Assembly (NCBI GenBank): GCA_902789735.1
Contig: CADAOZ010000013.1
Span: 1 to 64,000, forward strand
Length of the DNA stretch: 64,000 nt
Direction: 5' to 3'
DNA from: an uncultured Lachnospiraceae bacterium
Lineage (GTDB): Bacteria; Bacillota; Clostridia; Lachnospirales; Lachnospiraceae
Made by a program: the position numbers and the translations under genes. This document shows, piece by piece, positions 6,935 through 16,362 of the stretch (its first letter is position 1; every line of letters starts with the position of its first letter). The notes beneath the pieces were generated by a model. That model did no database searches. It was not told the DNA's origin and saw only the letters and a list, made by a program, of their open reading frames with translations.

Positions 6935-9355
6935 TCAGAAGCGATGGCTGCCGCCGCTGCCCGAAGGGCCTCCGGAGCTGCCGCCGGAAGAACTGCTTCC
7001 ACCGCCGCCGCCACCGCTGAATCCGGCTTCCAGCATAGCCCGGATCATAAAGCGGGCCAGTACCGTACACAGAGCCACAAAAGAGAAAGCGCTGACACTC
7101 TGCAGCGTATTCCAGTGGACGCCGCTGACTTTGGGGGCGTTGACAGAGCCTTCTACCATAGACTTCCGTCCGGAAGACCGTTTCATGGACTGCAGGCAGA
7201 GTGCCAGATAGTTGATCAGGACCGCCAGGATCAGCGCAAGCAGGGCGTTGTTGATATATTTCATGGGACGGGCAATATGTCCGCCTTTTAGAAGTGTTGC
7301 GGCCTGGTCAAAAGCGGAAGCGGCACACTGGTAATAATCTCCGGCAGACGCGTAGGTATAAATATTATCTGTGATGACATAGCCTTCTTCCGCACCAATG
7401 ATGGTATTGTTCCAGCCGGCACTGTAAAGCGCGATTTCCCGTGTTCCCATATCAATCAGCAGAATGGTCCCGCTGTCATTGCCGAAATTGCTGTAATACA
7501 GGCTGGCTGCGTAATCCAGAGCAGTCGTGCCGGTCTGATTGCAGGAAACGAAGACCGCGTTGCCGTAAGGCGTCACCTGTTCCATCTTATAATAAAGATC
7601 TGTTTCTTCTTCATCTGTCAGAAGATCTTCCCCATCTTCAATATAGACATTGTACCGGGGTTCCTCCTGGGCGGCCTGTATGGTGCAGGGATGAAGGAAT
7701 TGGACCAGAAGCGCCGCTGAGATCATCAGGGCCAGAAGGAGACCGGCGCCGGTTCCCACGGAGGCGTCCGGGCCTTTTCCGCCGCGGAACAGCAGCGGCA
7801 GAGGCCGGGTGGACAGCAGGTTATACTGGCGGATCAGCTGGGTCATGGAAACTGCGGTCGCCCCCAGGATCGCAATGGAAAAGCCGTAGGACCAGAGATC
7901 AGAGACCAGGTTCATTTCCCTGACTACAAGACCGGCCGCAGCCAGTATGATCAGGACCACCGACCAGAAAGTGATCTTTCCGCCCGTTTTCCGGAGACAG
8001 TAAACAGCAGAGCCGACGATCAGGCAGGCCCAGAACAGGACGGGCATAAAGAAAAGTACAAGTCCCGCGATCACTATATAGGGCCAGATCATAAAGAGGC
8101 TCATGAACCATTCCATGGGACTCCTTTTCATACGTGTCGCTGACCGCTTCTCTTTGCCGGACATCCATGCCAGGATCCGGTTACCGGAAGGAGTTTCTTT
8201 TGTATTTCGCGTAACGCCGGAGCCTGTATAGCCAAGATCATCCAGGTGCATCTCCCTTCTGCGGATCGCGCCATAGTTGCCCGCGTAAAGGATAGATGCC
8301 GCCAGAGAGAGAAGGCAGGAAAGCAGGAGACCTGTGGTAGGACGCATGGTCACAAACAGGTTCAGAACAAGGAAAAGCGGCACCGCCAGGAGCAGACATC
8401 CTGCCCAGAAAGCGGGCAGCGAGACCGGAATGTCCGAATAAACTTTACCGGTCTGTCCGTTGACAGCCGCGTAGGCAATCCGGTTCCCCTTTCGGAAGGA
8501 CATGAACCATACAGGGAAAAAGGCCGTATAATCCGAAAAATCCCTGACCGGCAGGTGGTCGGAAACAGAACTTCCGTCAGGATAGTCGGCCAGTGTGACA
8601 GATTTGCCCTCAAAATCGCTGTGCATGGCGTCCAGACTCTTTTGTGCAGCCAGCTGCAGGGTCTTTTCCCGGTAGATCTCCGCGTCCACATCGGGTATAT
8701 TCGCATAGGATCCCGCCAGATAGACCGAATCGAAATCCCGGCTCTGTTCCATCTGAAAGGGAGCGATCTGCTCGGCCAGTGTATCATCAAATCCGGAGGA
8801 CGCGTCGAAAGCAATATTTTCAAATTTACCCCGGATGCCGAAGCTGGCCTGCTTGTTGACCGTTTTCTTTTCTATTCCATCCAGAAAAGAGGACTGTCCG
8901 TACAGATCCGCGTTCCCGTCCAGGGTCAGAGAATAGAGCTTATAGGGAACATACAGAGGGCGCAGCTTTTCGTCTCCGGACTCTTTTTTGAATTCAGAGG
9001 GCGCGTAGAGCGTTTTTCCGGCCAGTTTATGAAAGGATTTCAGGCATTCCTCTTTGGTGACCGTGAAAGGAATGATCTTCTGGGGCCTGTCCACCCCTTC
9101 CAGCCTGGACTGCAGTATATTGGAAGCGCCGCAGTAACTGCAGTAAGCCGTGGCGTCAATATCGGTCGTATACATTTCGCCGCCGCACTGGGGGCAGGTG
9201 AAGACTTTGGCGTTGATCACTTCCTCTTCCTGGGCCGCCTTCTGTTTCAGCCGGTCATCTGTGGGACTGTAATCTGTACTGCAGTATTCGCAGACCAGCT
9301 TTCCCTGGTTAATATCATATTTTAAATCCGCACCGCATCCGGGACATGCCAGCAT
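6935..9355 (-). CDS. double zinc-ribbon membrane protein fused to a TPM domain
   Basis: An 806-residue multi-domain protein. Residues 4-25 and 54-75 form two CxxC...CxxC zinc ribbons (Cys4, 7, 22, 25 and Cys54, 57, 72, 75). A mixed soluble region follows up to about 315, then several membrane segments at roughly 320-550. From about 566 a TPM domain begins (RYNVYIEDGEDLLTDEEE, later GTILLIDMGTREIALYSAG), followed by two more hydrophobic segments and the glycine/serine-rich tail that TPM (YgcG-type) proteins often have. TPM domains are linked to membrane-protein quality control and photosystem repair. Its role here is unknown. The ATG is preceded by AAGGAGG. It is a single gene. Confidence 0.85.
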   Translation of the reverse strand: MLACPGCGADLKYDINQGKLVCEYCSTDYSPTDDRLKQKAAQEEEVINAKVFTCPQCGGEMYTTDIDATAYCSYCGASNILQSRLEGVDRPQKIIPFTVTKEECLKSFHKLAGKTLYAPSEFKKESGDEKLRPLYVPYKLYSLTLDGNADLYGQSSFLDGIEKKTVNKQASFGIRGKFENIAFDASSGFDDTLAEQIAPFQMEQSRDFDSVYLAGSYANIPDVDAEIYREKTLQLAAQKSLDAMHSDFEGKSVTLADYPDGSSVSDHLPVRDFSDYTAFFPVWFMSFRKGNRIAYAAVNGQTGKVYSDIPVSLPAFWAGCLLLAVPLFLVLNLFVTMRPTTGLLLSCLLSLAASILYAGNYGAIRRREMHLDDLGYTGSGVTRNTKETPSGNRILAWMSGKEKRSATRMKRSPMEWFMSLFMIWPYIVIAGLVLFFMPVLFWACLIVGSAVYCLRKTGGKITFWSVVLIILAAAGLVVREMNLVSDLWSYGFSIAILGATAVSMTQLIRQYNLLSTRPLPLLFRGGKGPDASVGTGAGLLLALMISAALLVQFLHPCTIQAAQEEPRYNVYIEDGEDLLTDEEETDLYYKMEQVTPYGNAVFVSCNQTGTTALDYAASLYYSNFGNDSGTILLIDMGTREIALYSAGWNNTIIGAEEGYVITDNIYTYASAGDYYQCAASAFDQAATLLKGGHIARPMKYINNALLALILAVLINYLALCLQSMKRSSGRKSMVEGSVNAPKVSGVHWNTLQSVSAFSFVALCTVLARFMIRAMLEAGFSGGGGGGSSSSGGSSGGPSGSGGSHRF

Positions 9356-9491
9356 AACAGTACCTCCTTGCGCAAAAGCAAAATTAATAATTCTTTTCTA
9401 ACATATTGTATCATATACTGGAAATGAAGGAGAGAGACTAAAACGCAGATGTTTTCACAGAGCCACGGTTAGATCCGGAAGGGAGAGTAAA

Positions 9492-10184
9492 ATGATACAG
9501 AAGATCAGAGAGGAGCTGTTCCGGCTGCAGGATACAGGGTATCGGGATTTTCAGATGAAGCTGATTCCGACAGCGGGTCCTGAAACGATGATCGGTGTCC
9601 GTACCCCTGCTTTAAGAAAATATGCCAAAGCGCTTGTAAAAGCCGGGCAGACAGACGAGTTCCTGAAAAATCTGCCCCATACTTATTTTGACGAGAACCA
9701 GCTCCACGCCTTTATTCTGTCGGAACTGAAAGATTATGACCTCTGCATAGAGGAAACAGACCGTTTTCTGCCTTATGTAGATAACTGGGCGACCTGTGAC
9801 CAGCTGTCGCCGCGGATCTTTAAAAAGAACCACGCGCGGTTGTCAGAAAAAATCCCGGAATGGATCTCGTCACAGGAAACCTATACCATCCGTTTCGGAA
9901 CCGGTATGCTCATGCAGCACTTTCTGGATGAAGATTTTGACCCCGCATATCCGGAGACAGTGGCCGGGATCCGGTCCGGGGAATACTATGTCAACATGAT
10001 GACCGCCTGGTATTTTGCGACGGCCCTGGCCAAACAATATGAAACAGTACTGCCTTATCTGGAACAGCGGCGTCTGGATTCATGGACCCATAATAAGACC
10101 ATACAGAAAGCTGTGGAAAGCTATCGGATTACAGCAGAACAGAAGGAGTATCTGAAGAGCCTGAAGATTAAAAAGAGCAGGTGA
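9492..10184 (+). CDS. AlkD-like DNA alkylation repair protein
   Basis: A 230-residue all-helical HEAT-like protein of the AlkC/AlkD DNA glycosylase family, which removes alkylated bases such as 3- and 7-alkylpurines. Recognisable stretches are GVRTPALRKYAKAL, the YVDNWATCDQLSPRIFKK segment containing the aspartate and tryptophan of the AlkD active face, SRQET-like helices, and the C-terminal HNKTIQKAVESYRI. Length matches the family. GGGAGAG precedes the ATG. No neighbouring repair gene is in the same operon. Confidence 0.9.
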   Translation: MIQKIREELFRLQDTGYRDFQMKLIPTAGPETMIGVRTPALRKYAKALVKAGQTDEFLKNLPHTYFDENQLHAFILSELKDYDLCIEETDRFLPYVDNWATCDQLSPRIFKKNHARLSEKIPEWISSQETYTIRFGTGMLMQHFLDEDFDPAYPETVAGIRSGEYYVNMMTAWYFATALAKQYETVLPYLEQRRLDSWTHNKTIQKAVESYRITAEQKEYLKSLKIKKSR

Positions 10185-10332
10185 TTTCCGCTGACGCCGG
10201 GCCCGCAAAGTTAATTTCCGTATTTTTCTGTTGTCCCCTGACTTCATGACAGATTAAAATGATAGCAGAAACCATTATGTAGTCATTATGTAGTTCCGAA
10301 GTTATAAGAGTTTTCTTTTTCGGAGGAGACTT

Positions 10333-11739
10333 ATGAAACAGGAATCAGCAATTTCAAAACATTTAGGACACATTGCCCCGCCCGGGCAGCGTATCCTGCG
10401 GTCTGTCATCGCGGTGTGGGTCTGTATGTTCATCTACGCTCTGCGGGGGCTGCGGGGAGAACCCTTTTATTCGATCATAGCGGCAGTTCAATGCATACAG
10501 CCTTATTCCTCCAACATGCTGACCGAAGGCAGGGACAGAATCATCGGCACGCTGATCGGCGCTTTCTGGGGGGCTTTCATTTTATTTATGGATCTGCTCC
10601 CTATGGGCGGCACATGGCAGGCATATGCCATCCAGTTCATACTGTTGGGCGTGTTTACAGGTCTTGTTATTTATTCGACCGTCCTGTTTAAAATTTCCCA
10701 GTTCGCCCTTTTTTCCGCTGTCGTCTTTCTGGGCATTGCCATGTTCCATATGGAAGACGTCAATCCTTATATCCACGTGATCAACCGCTCCCTGGATACC
10801 ATTATCGGCGTTGGCGTCGCAATCATGGTCAACAGCGTGCATTTACCCCGGGTCAAGGACCGGACGACCCTGTTCGTATCCGGGATCGACTATGTACTGT
10901 TCCGGGAGGACCGGCAGATGTCCCCCTATACCAAAGTCGAACTGAACCGGTGTATTGCCGATGGTATGCGTTTTACCGTTTCCACCCGTCAGACGCCCGC
11001 TACTGTGCGGGAGACTCTGTCGGAGATCAATCTTCGTCTTCCCATTGTCGCCATGGATGGGGCTGTCCTCTACAACCTTGAAACCATGCAGTATTTACGT
11101 ACCGTAAAAATGAATCCGGATCTGGTACGGAAGATCACGGATTTTTTCCATGAGGAAGGCATGCCTTTTTTCCTGAATACGGTGCAGGACAACCTGCTGG
11201 TCATCTATTTCCGGGATTATAAGGATCTGATCCTGGAGGAAGTGAAAGATGCACATCATGAAAGAATAGCGCAGGAAGGTGAGGAAGGCTTCGTCCTCAA
11301 CAAATCCGCCTATCTGGCCCTGGCCAGGCTCTACAGGAAAAAGAGAACTTCTCCCTACAGGAACTATGTCCGTACGAATGCTCCGATCACGGAAGATGTC
11401 GTATATCTGCTTATCATTGATCAGGAAAAGAACATTGACCGTTACCATGAAAAACTGATGGCATGTCCCTTTGTCAGTCAGATCCGGGTCAATTTTGAAA
11501 CCTTTGACTGTGAGAATGGAGAAAAGATCATGCGTATTTACGCAGCCGCCGCCACACGGGAAGCTATGCTGGGTTACCTGCAGCGTAAGGTGGGCGCGCC
11601 CCGTATGGTCACCTTCGGAACGGAAAACAGCGCGGATGTCATCATCAACGACGCCAGGCGGGGGACCATGGTCCGGGAACTTAAAAAACGTTATGAGCCC
11701 TTCGATTTAAAGGGATTGCGAAACATCTTCCATATGTAG
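10333..11739 (+). CDS. FUSC/aromatic-acid-exporter membrane domain fused to a degenerate HAD domain
   Basis: A 468-residue protein. Residues 20-170 are the membrane part of the ArAE/FUSC family (RSVIAVWVCMFIYALRGL, IIGTLIGAFWGAF), predicted to act in efflux of small aromatic acids or similar compounds. Residues 178-468 follow the Cof-type HAD fold: FVSGIDYVLFREDRQMSP aligns with the usual DxDGTL strand, LPIVAMDGAVLYN with the second motif region, and APRMVTFGTENSADVIINDA with the GDxxND loop. The nucleophile aspartate is Gly184 and the GD of the last loop is GT, so phosphatase activity is unlikely; a sensing or regulatory role is inferred. The ATG has a GGAGGAG site. Confidence 0.85.
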   Translation: MKQESAISKHLGHIAPPGQRILRSVIAVWVCMFIYALRGLRGEPFYSIIAAVQCIQPYSSNMLTEGRDRIIGTLIGAFWGAFILFMDLLPMGGTWQAYAIQFILLGVFTGLVIYSTVLFKISQFALFSAVVFLGIAMFHMEDVNPYIHVINRSLDTIIGVGVAIMVNSVHLPRVKDRTTLFVSGIDYVLFREDRQMSPYTKVELNRCIADGMRFTVSTRQTPATVRETLSEINLRLPIVAMDGAVLYNLETMQYLRTVKMNPDLVRKITDFFHEEGMPFFLNTVQDNLLVIYFRDYKDLILEEVKDAHHERIAQEGEEGFVLNKSAYLALARLYRKKRTSPYRNYVRTNAPITEDVVYLLIIDQEKNIDRYHEKLMACPFVSQIRVNFETFDCENGEKIMRIYAAAATREAMLGYLQRKVGAPRMVTFGTENSADVIINDARRGTMVRELKKRYEPFDLKGLRNIFHM

Positions 11740-11840
11740 ATATTTTTCCATTTTTTTCTATATTCATGTAAATATACGTATCTGGAAGCGCAAAAAATAC
11801 CCGCCGGACAGCATGGTATACTGTGGAAAAAGCAGAGGCA

Positions 11841-11862
11841 GCCGGCCGTCAGTCCGGCTTTT
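11841..11862 (+). other. small hairpin just before a ribosome site
   Basis: GCCGG pairs with CCGGC around an 8-nt loop and is followed by TTTT, three bases before the Shine-Dalgarno of the next gene. It could be a weak terminator or attenuator, or an mRNA 5' stabiliser. Confidence 0.35.
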
Positions 11863-11879
11863 CCCGGAGGAGGTGTGAA

Positions 11880-12830
11880 ATGAGGAGCAGAAAAGTGATC
11901 ACGACTGTCAGCGCGCTTTTGCTGGTCGTCTGTACAGCAGGATGCGGACAGAGTCATGCATCGGAAGTATTTACTTACGGGGCAGGCAGGGAACCTGTAA
12001 ATGCACCTGTCGTACAGGGGACCGGATTAAAAACAGACGCGTCTGACAAGGTACTGGAAGAATACGCAGAAAATCTTACCTGTCTGTATGGGAAAACATA
12101 TACCGGCTATGTGAGCGGCTATGATGGAACTGATCCCGGCAGCAGATTCATGGGATACGATATCACAGAGATCCCGACGGGACCGATCGCTTACTATATC
12201 TGTGACTTCGATCAGGACGGACAGGAGGAGCTTTTGACTCTTTCTCTTACAGAAGATTATTCTGTGACCGCGGAAATGTACGAATCTGAAGGCGGCCGGG
12301 CTGTACAGCAGTCCAGTATCCTGGTCGGGGCCGACTATTATAATGACGGGTCCGGATATGATCAGCTGTTAACGAACGGTATGCCGTCCTTTACCAATGC
12401 CTTTGTATATGATCTGGACGGAACTACATGTATCGGATTTGAATTTATGGACATAGCGATTTACGCTGACGGCGTCAGCCATAACCTGTATTCTTACGAA
12501 TACGCAGACGGGGCATTTCAGTTAAAATGCAAATCGATCATGGCCGGCAGTACGATCGCGGAGGATCTGACCTATGACCCGGCTTTTGCGGATGAATATC
12601 AGGCGCAGCTGCAGGGATTCGGCGCCCGGACCATCACTGTCGAAGAAATGGTCAGCTATTGGAACTGCGATACACATATCGCAGATTACCTTACAAATGT
12701 CCGGGAGATCTTTCGCTTAACGGCGGAGATGCATCCTGATTTTAACTGGTCAAGATGGGACAGCAGAGACGGCAGCAGAACGCCGGGAACTGTGATCCAC
12801 TTTGCCGGGAAAGAAGAATTGAAAGGCTGA
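11880..12830 (+). CDS. lipoprotein of unknown function
   Basis: A 316-residue predicted lipoprotein: after MRSRK a hydrophobic stretch leads into the lipobox CTAGCG. The mature region includes YYICDFDQDGQEELLTL, a calcium-binding-like or FG-GAP/dockerin-like DxDxDGxxE loop, and a second DLDGTT segment, so a metal-stabilised beta-rich extracellular domain is possible. I do not recognise a named family. The start is set by GGAGGAGG at 11866-11873. It is likely a single-gene transcript ended by the hairpin at 12870. Confidence 0.75.
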   Translation: MRSRKVITTVSALLLVVCTAGCGQSHASEVFTYGAGREPVNAPVVQGTGLKTDASDKVLEEYAENLTCLYGKTYTGYVSGYDGTDPGSRFMGYDITEIPTGPIAYYICDFDQDGQEELLTLSLTEDYSVTAEMYESEGGRAVQQSSILVGADYYNDGSGYDQLLTNGMPSFTNAFVYDLDGTTCIGFEFMDIAIYADGVSHNLYSYEYADGAFQLKCKSIMAGSTIAEDLTYDPAFADEYQAQLQGFGARTITVEEMVSYWNCDTHIADYLTNVREIFRLTAEMHPDFNWSRWDSRDGSRTPGTVIHFAGKEELKG

Positions 12831-12869
12831 CCGGAATACTCCCTGTATATCCATAGTTGTAAATAAAAG

Positions 12870-12902
12870 CAGCGGCATCAGTCACTGGAACTGATGCCGC
12901 TG
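12870..12902. terminator. terminator between convergent lipoprotein and rubrerythrin genes
   Basis: A perfect 13-bp stem (CAGCGGCATCAGT with its complement) around a 7-nt loop, with T-rich flanks on both sides. Confidence 0.75.
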
Positions 12903-12938
12903 TATTATATTGTTTTATGAATCACCGATCAATGAATA

Positions 12939-13511
12939 TCAGTCAAAATATCTGTCCAGCAGACCCTTGAAGCCCTGGCCGTGACGTGCCTCGTCGCGTG
13001 CCATCTCATGAATGCTGTCATGAAGGGCGTCCAGACCCATCTCTTTGCACTTCTTGGCAAAGGCGGTCTTGCCGGCGCAGGCACCGTTCTCAGCCAGCGC
13101 GCGAACAGTCAGGTTTTCCTTGGAGGAAGGAGAAACGACTTCACCCAGCATCTCAGCGTAACGGGAAGCGTGATCTGCTTCTTCGAAAGCGGCCTGACGA
13201 TAGAAAGCGCCGATTTCCGGATAGCCTTCACGGATGGCTGCTCTGGACATGGCAAGATACATGCCGACTTCAGAACACTCGCCCGCGAACTCAGCGCGCA
13301 GGAATTCCTTCATCTCTTCATCAAGATCCGCAGCGATTCCGATGGTATGCTCGGAAGCCCATACCATATTGGCGGTCTCGTCGATGGGTTCAAATCTGGA
13401 TTTAGGCTGTTTGCAAAGAGGGCACTTCCAATCTGCCGGAAGGTCATCAAATTTTACGCCTTCTTTTTCTTCGTCATAAATATGACCGCATACTGTACAT
13501 TTGTATTTCAT
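12939..13511 (-). CDS. reverse rubrerythrin (rubredoxin domain first)
   Basis: A 190-residue non-haem iron protein that reduces hydrogen peroxide in anaerobes. Residues 1-38 are a rubredoxin domain with Cys5, Cys8, Cys30 and Cys33 (CTVCG and CPLCK) holding one iron. The rest is a ferritin-like four-helix di-iron domain with [31 protein letters not shown] and [11 protein letters not shown] supplying the Glu and His ligands. The order, rubredoxin before ferritin-like domain, is that of clostridial reverse rubrerythrins (NADH peroxidase component), opposite to classical rubrerythrin. GGAG lies upstream of the ATG. Oxidative-stress regulation is likely, but no operator was identified. Confidence 0.95.
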   Translation of the reverse strand: MKYKCTVCGHIYDEEKEGVKFDDLPADWKCPLCKQPKSRFEPIDETANMVWASEHTIGIAADLDEEMKEFLRAEFAGECSEVGMYLAMSRAAIREGYPEIGAFYRQAAFEEADHASRYAEMLGEVVSPSSKENLTVRALAENGACAGKTAFAKKCKEMGLDALHDSIHEMARDEARHGQGFKGLLDRYFD

Positions 13512-13699
13512 AGTTCCCTGCTCCTTTCAGAAATTCATAAATGATATCATACATAACTTCATTGATGTACAAAATAATTATGATATCAAATACTGTTATT
13601 AGTCAATGCTAACAGAAAAGAAGGGGACGAACAGGGCAATTATGTAAAAATGCACAAATTAATCCGGGGGGGAAACTGCCTGTTTCTGAACCGTTTGGC

Positions 13700-14263
13700 T
13701 TATTGTTCTCCGTTAAGACCGATCTCGACCGCATGATCCTCCATACCCCTGATGCAGATGGCAGCTGCGTCCCGGACTTCCATGCCCAGCATCTCACAGC
13801 CTTTCCGGATCAGGGCACGGTCACATTTGGCGGCGAACCTTTTGTCCTTGAACTTCTTCATGAAACTGGAGACCTTAATGTTGTGGATCCCTTCCGGACG
13901 CATTCTGGCATAAGCCTGGATGATACCGGTCAGTTCGTCCACTGCGTACAGGCTTTTCTCCATGTTTGTTTCCGGCTTTACATCGGTACATATATCATAG
14001 CCATGGGACAGAATCGCGCGGACATCCTCCTCCGGTACGCCGGCCGCCAGAAGGGGCTCTTTGGTGTGCTGCAGATGTTCTTCCGGATACTGCTGGTAAT
14101 CATAATCATGAAGATAACCGACAGCTTCCCAGTGTTCCCTGTCTTCTCCGAAATGGTCTGCCATAGCGCCCATGGCAGCCATGACATTCAGGGCGTGGAT
14201 CCGCAGATGTTCTTCCGTCACTACAGAATCGTTCAGTTCTTTGGCTCTTTGCAGTGTAAGCAT
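13700..14263 (-). CDS. HD-domain protein, probable phosphohydrolase
   Basis: A 187-residue cytoplasmic protein of the HD superfamily. The motif order fits: RIHALNVMAAMGA (first His), GYLHDYDYQQYPEEH with the HD pair, then ILSHGYD (later His) and AVDELTGIIQAYARM with the last Asp. Such HDIG-type proteins hydrolyse nucleotides or phosphoesters; the substrate is unknown. The ATG at 14263 has AGAGAGGA seven bases upstream; an ATG at 14284 has no ribosome site. It lies 92 bases after the FNT channel gene and may be in the same transcript. Confidence 0.88.
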   Translation of the reverse strand: MLTLQRAKELNDSVVTEEHLRIHALNVMAAMGAMADHFGEDREHWEAVGYLHDYDYQQYPEEHLQHTKEPLLAAGVPEEDVRAILSHGYDICTDVKPETNMEKSLYAVDELTGIIQAYARMRPEGIHNIKVSSFMKKFKDKRFAAKCDRALIRKGCEMLGMEVRDAAAICIRGMEDHAVEIGLNGEQ

Positions 14264-14355
14264 AGATATATCCTCTCTTTTCATCCCTTTTTGGGTTTTA
14301 GAATCTTTCAGGTTTTCTATTCTACCATGTTTTCACACAGAGACAAACAAAGCTT

Positions 14356-14973
14356 TTACTTCGCGACAAAGGTCCGCAGCCTTTCTGCCAGAATGCCGCC
14401 CACCGCGTTGCCTGCTGTGATGACCAGCAGACGGAAGAGCAGGTCCGGCGTCCATGCGGCCGCCGCATGATAATAGAACATATCCGCCACGCAGTGCTCC
14501 GCGCCGCAGAGGATAAATCCGACAACGCCCAGAAAGATTGCGGCATATTTGGCAAGTTCATGCTGGTTGTTCCTGTAGCCGTCTACCGCAATAAAGATGA
14601 ATATGTTACAGAGGATGCCCAGCAGGAACAGACTGAGCATGCTGTCATTGTGTTTGACTTCGCAGATCGAAGATGCTTTTTCTGCCAGAGCCGCAGCGCG
14701 GGACAGACGCAGGATCAGAGCGACGCCGGCCGTGCCGATCAGGTTGCCGATCCAGATCAGAGGCAGGGAAAGCGCAAAGGATCTGTCGTTCTGAAAGACA
14801 TAGCATACTTTGCCGGTAAACAGATGCAGTCCGTTGGTGCAGATGACGAACAGACCTACAGAGAACAGGGATGCGCCGATCACCTTGTCATCCATAGCCA
14901 GGAAAAGCATGCCGCCCAGGCCGATGCAGAAACCGGCCAGGATGGCGGATATCAGTATCTTCAGTGATTTCAT
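14356..14973 (-). CDS. formate/nitrite transporter (FNT) family protein
   Basis: A 205-residue membrane protein with about six hydrophobic segments, matching FNT channels that move formate, nitrite or hydrosulfide. It has the N-terminal ILAGFCIGLGGMLFL segment, LFTGKVCYVF, the GNLIGT segment and the conserved GAEHCVADMFYYH motif containing the central pore histidine. It is shorter than the usual 250-280 residues because loops and termini are trimmed, but all core segments look present. Which anion it carries cannot be told. No pyruvate-formate lyase gene is nearby. Confidence 0.88.
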   Translation of the reverse strand: MKSLKILISAILAGFCIGLGGMLFLAMDDKVIGASLFSVGLFVICTNGLHLFTGKVCYVFQNDRSFALSLPLIWIGNLIGTAGVALILRLSRAAALAEKASSICEVKHNDSMLSLFLLGILCNIFIFIAVDGYRNNQHELAKYAAIFLGVVGFILCGAEHCVADMFYYHAAAAWTPDLLFRLLVITAGNAVGGILAERLRTFVAK

Positions 14974-15253
14974 TGTTCAGAGACCTCCAGGATTTCGATA
15001 TGATGAATCTGTTACTATAATATTTACACAAGTTATTTTTATAACACATCCCTGTATAAAAGTCTGTAGTACTTTTTTACACTATGAGTATTGAGAAAGT
15101 CAGAATTATTATATAAAATGATTATTTATGGATGCCGTTAGAATAACAGCCGGTATTTCTCACTGGAAAAATAACGCGGCTGTCGTAACGAAATACGCTA
15201 AAACAGTTCTGGCGGCAACAGAAAAGATCATAGAAAATACAGAGGTAAGACAG

Positions 15254-15517
15254 ATGCAAAATTATTCTTACAGACCCCGGGGCGTATGTTCTGTAAAGAT
15301 CACCTTCGGAATCGAAGACGGAAAACTCCACAATGTAAGTTTTTTGGGAGGCTGCCCCGGCAATCTGGCTGCTATCGGTAAACTGCTGGAAGGTGAGCCG
15401 GCAGAAAAGGCGGTCTCCATATTAAAAGGAAATGACTGCGGCGGCCGCGGCACATCCTGCGCGGACCAGCTTGCAATTGCGGTTGAAGCGGCCCTGAAAA
15501 AGGAAAGCAGCCTGTAA
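15254..15517 (+). CDS. TSCPD domain protein (TIGR03905 type)
   Basis: An 87-residue stand-alone TSCPD domain, the small domain otherwise found at the C-terminus of B12-dependent ribonucleotide reductases. It shows SYRPRGVCSVKITFGIEDG, LHNVSFLGGCPGNLAAIGKL and the CGGRGTSCADQLA signature with paired cysteines. Its function as a free protein is not established. A longer frame opens at 15128, but AGAGG at 15241-15245 places the start at 15254 and the conserved domain begins there. Confidence 0.9.
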   Translation: MQNYSYRPRGVCSVKITFGIEDGKLHNVSFLGGCPGNLAAIGKLLEGEPAEKAVSILKGNDCGGRGTSCADQLAIAVEAALKKESSL

Positions 15518-15536
15518 GAGAAGACCGGCTCTCCCC

Positions 15537-16271
15537 TCAGCTCACCTTGCTGTAATCGATTCCCGCTCTGGCAGCCTGGGAATGCTGGTATTTACGGTCA
15601 ATCCGGTAACGGATCCCTTCTTTAATGAAGTTCGCTCCGGTCTGATGGAAGAAAAAGCTGACATTATATTCCACACACTGCAGCATGGTATCAAGGACCC
15701 AGGCGTAATCGCAGGGTCTGGCTTCCGGGCCGGATTCACCGCCACAGGAAACAGATTCTATTTCATTTCCGTATTTCTCCAGATAAGGACGTATATTGAT
15801 CCGCTGCAGCATGGGCTCGTGGGTAATGCTCTTATGGCGGACCGGCAGTTTCAGGAATACGGGCAGACGGCGGTCCGCAGTGTACTGACTTTCGCAGGTG
15901 CAGGAAATGTGGACATTCTCATACCCTGTGCCCCAGTCTTCCGGCAGGGACACAAAGAATCGTTCCGGCCTTTTGGTAACGATGAAAAAGACCAGATCAG
16001 ACCGGATCCGCATCATGTTCCAGAGCTCTTTCCGCCAGATATCCGCTTCTTCAATGAAAAAGTCTGACGTAAAGCAGGTGAAGACGATCTCCCCGGACGG
16101 AATCTTATAAGCGCCGTTCCTGGACCTGCGTACCGGCAGGTTGAATGCGGCAGTTTTAGTCACAACGGATGAATCCTTTCCGTATTCCGCGTCCCTCCTG
16201 TACATATAGCAGTGTTTGCAGCCGTCGCTCAGTTTATGACATCCGTGAAATGGATTCCATGTTACTGACAT
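15537..16271 (-). CDS. DUF5131 (phage Gp37/Gp68 family) radical-SAM-like protein
   Basis: A 244-residue protein starting MSVTWNPFHGCHKLSDGC. Cys11, Cys18 and Cys21 form the C-x6-C-x2-C cluster typical of DUF5131, whose fold resembles radical-SAM enzymes and spore photoproduct lyase. Further family hallmarks are IVFTCFTSDFF, FFIVTKRPERF and SVSCGGESGPEARP. The biochemical function is not established for the family. Its promoter carries two LexA-like boxes (see 16363-16404), which suggests induction after DNA damage and supports a repair role as inference. Confidence 0.88.
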   Translation of the reverse strand: MSVTWNPFHGCHKLSDGCKHCYMYRRDAEYGKDSSVVTKTAAFNLPVRRSRNGAYKIPSGEIVFTCFTSDFFIEEADIWRKELWNMMRIRSDLVFFIVTKRPERFFVSLPEDWGTGYENVHISCTCESQYTADRRLPVFLKLPVRHKSITHEPMLQRINIRPYLEKYGNEIESVSCGGESGPEARPCDYAWVLDTMLQCVEYNVSFFFHQTGANFIKEGIRYRIDRKYQHSQAARAGIDYSKVS

Positions 16272-16362
16272 AAGAAGCCTCCCTCTTCTGCAGGTCTGTC
16301 TGTTCTATATGCGGGACCTGCTGTAATAGGACTGTAAGAGTGGCAACAGCAAAATAACGTTC

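Noticed and set aside
8246-9325. 359-codon plus-strand frame
   Set aside because: It lies wholly antisense to the zinc-ribbon/TPM gene, which has clear domains and a ribosome site.
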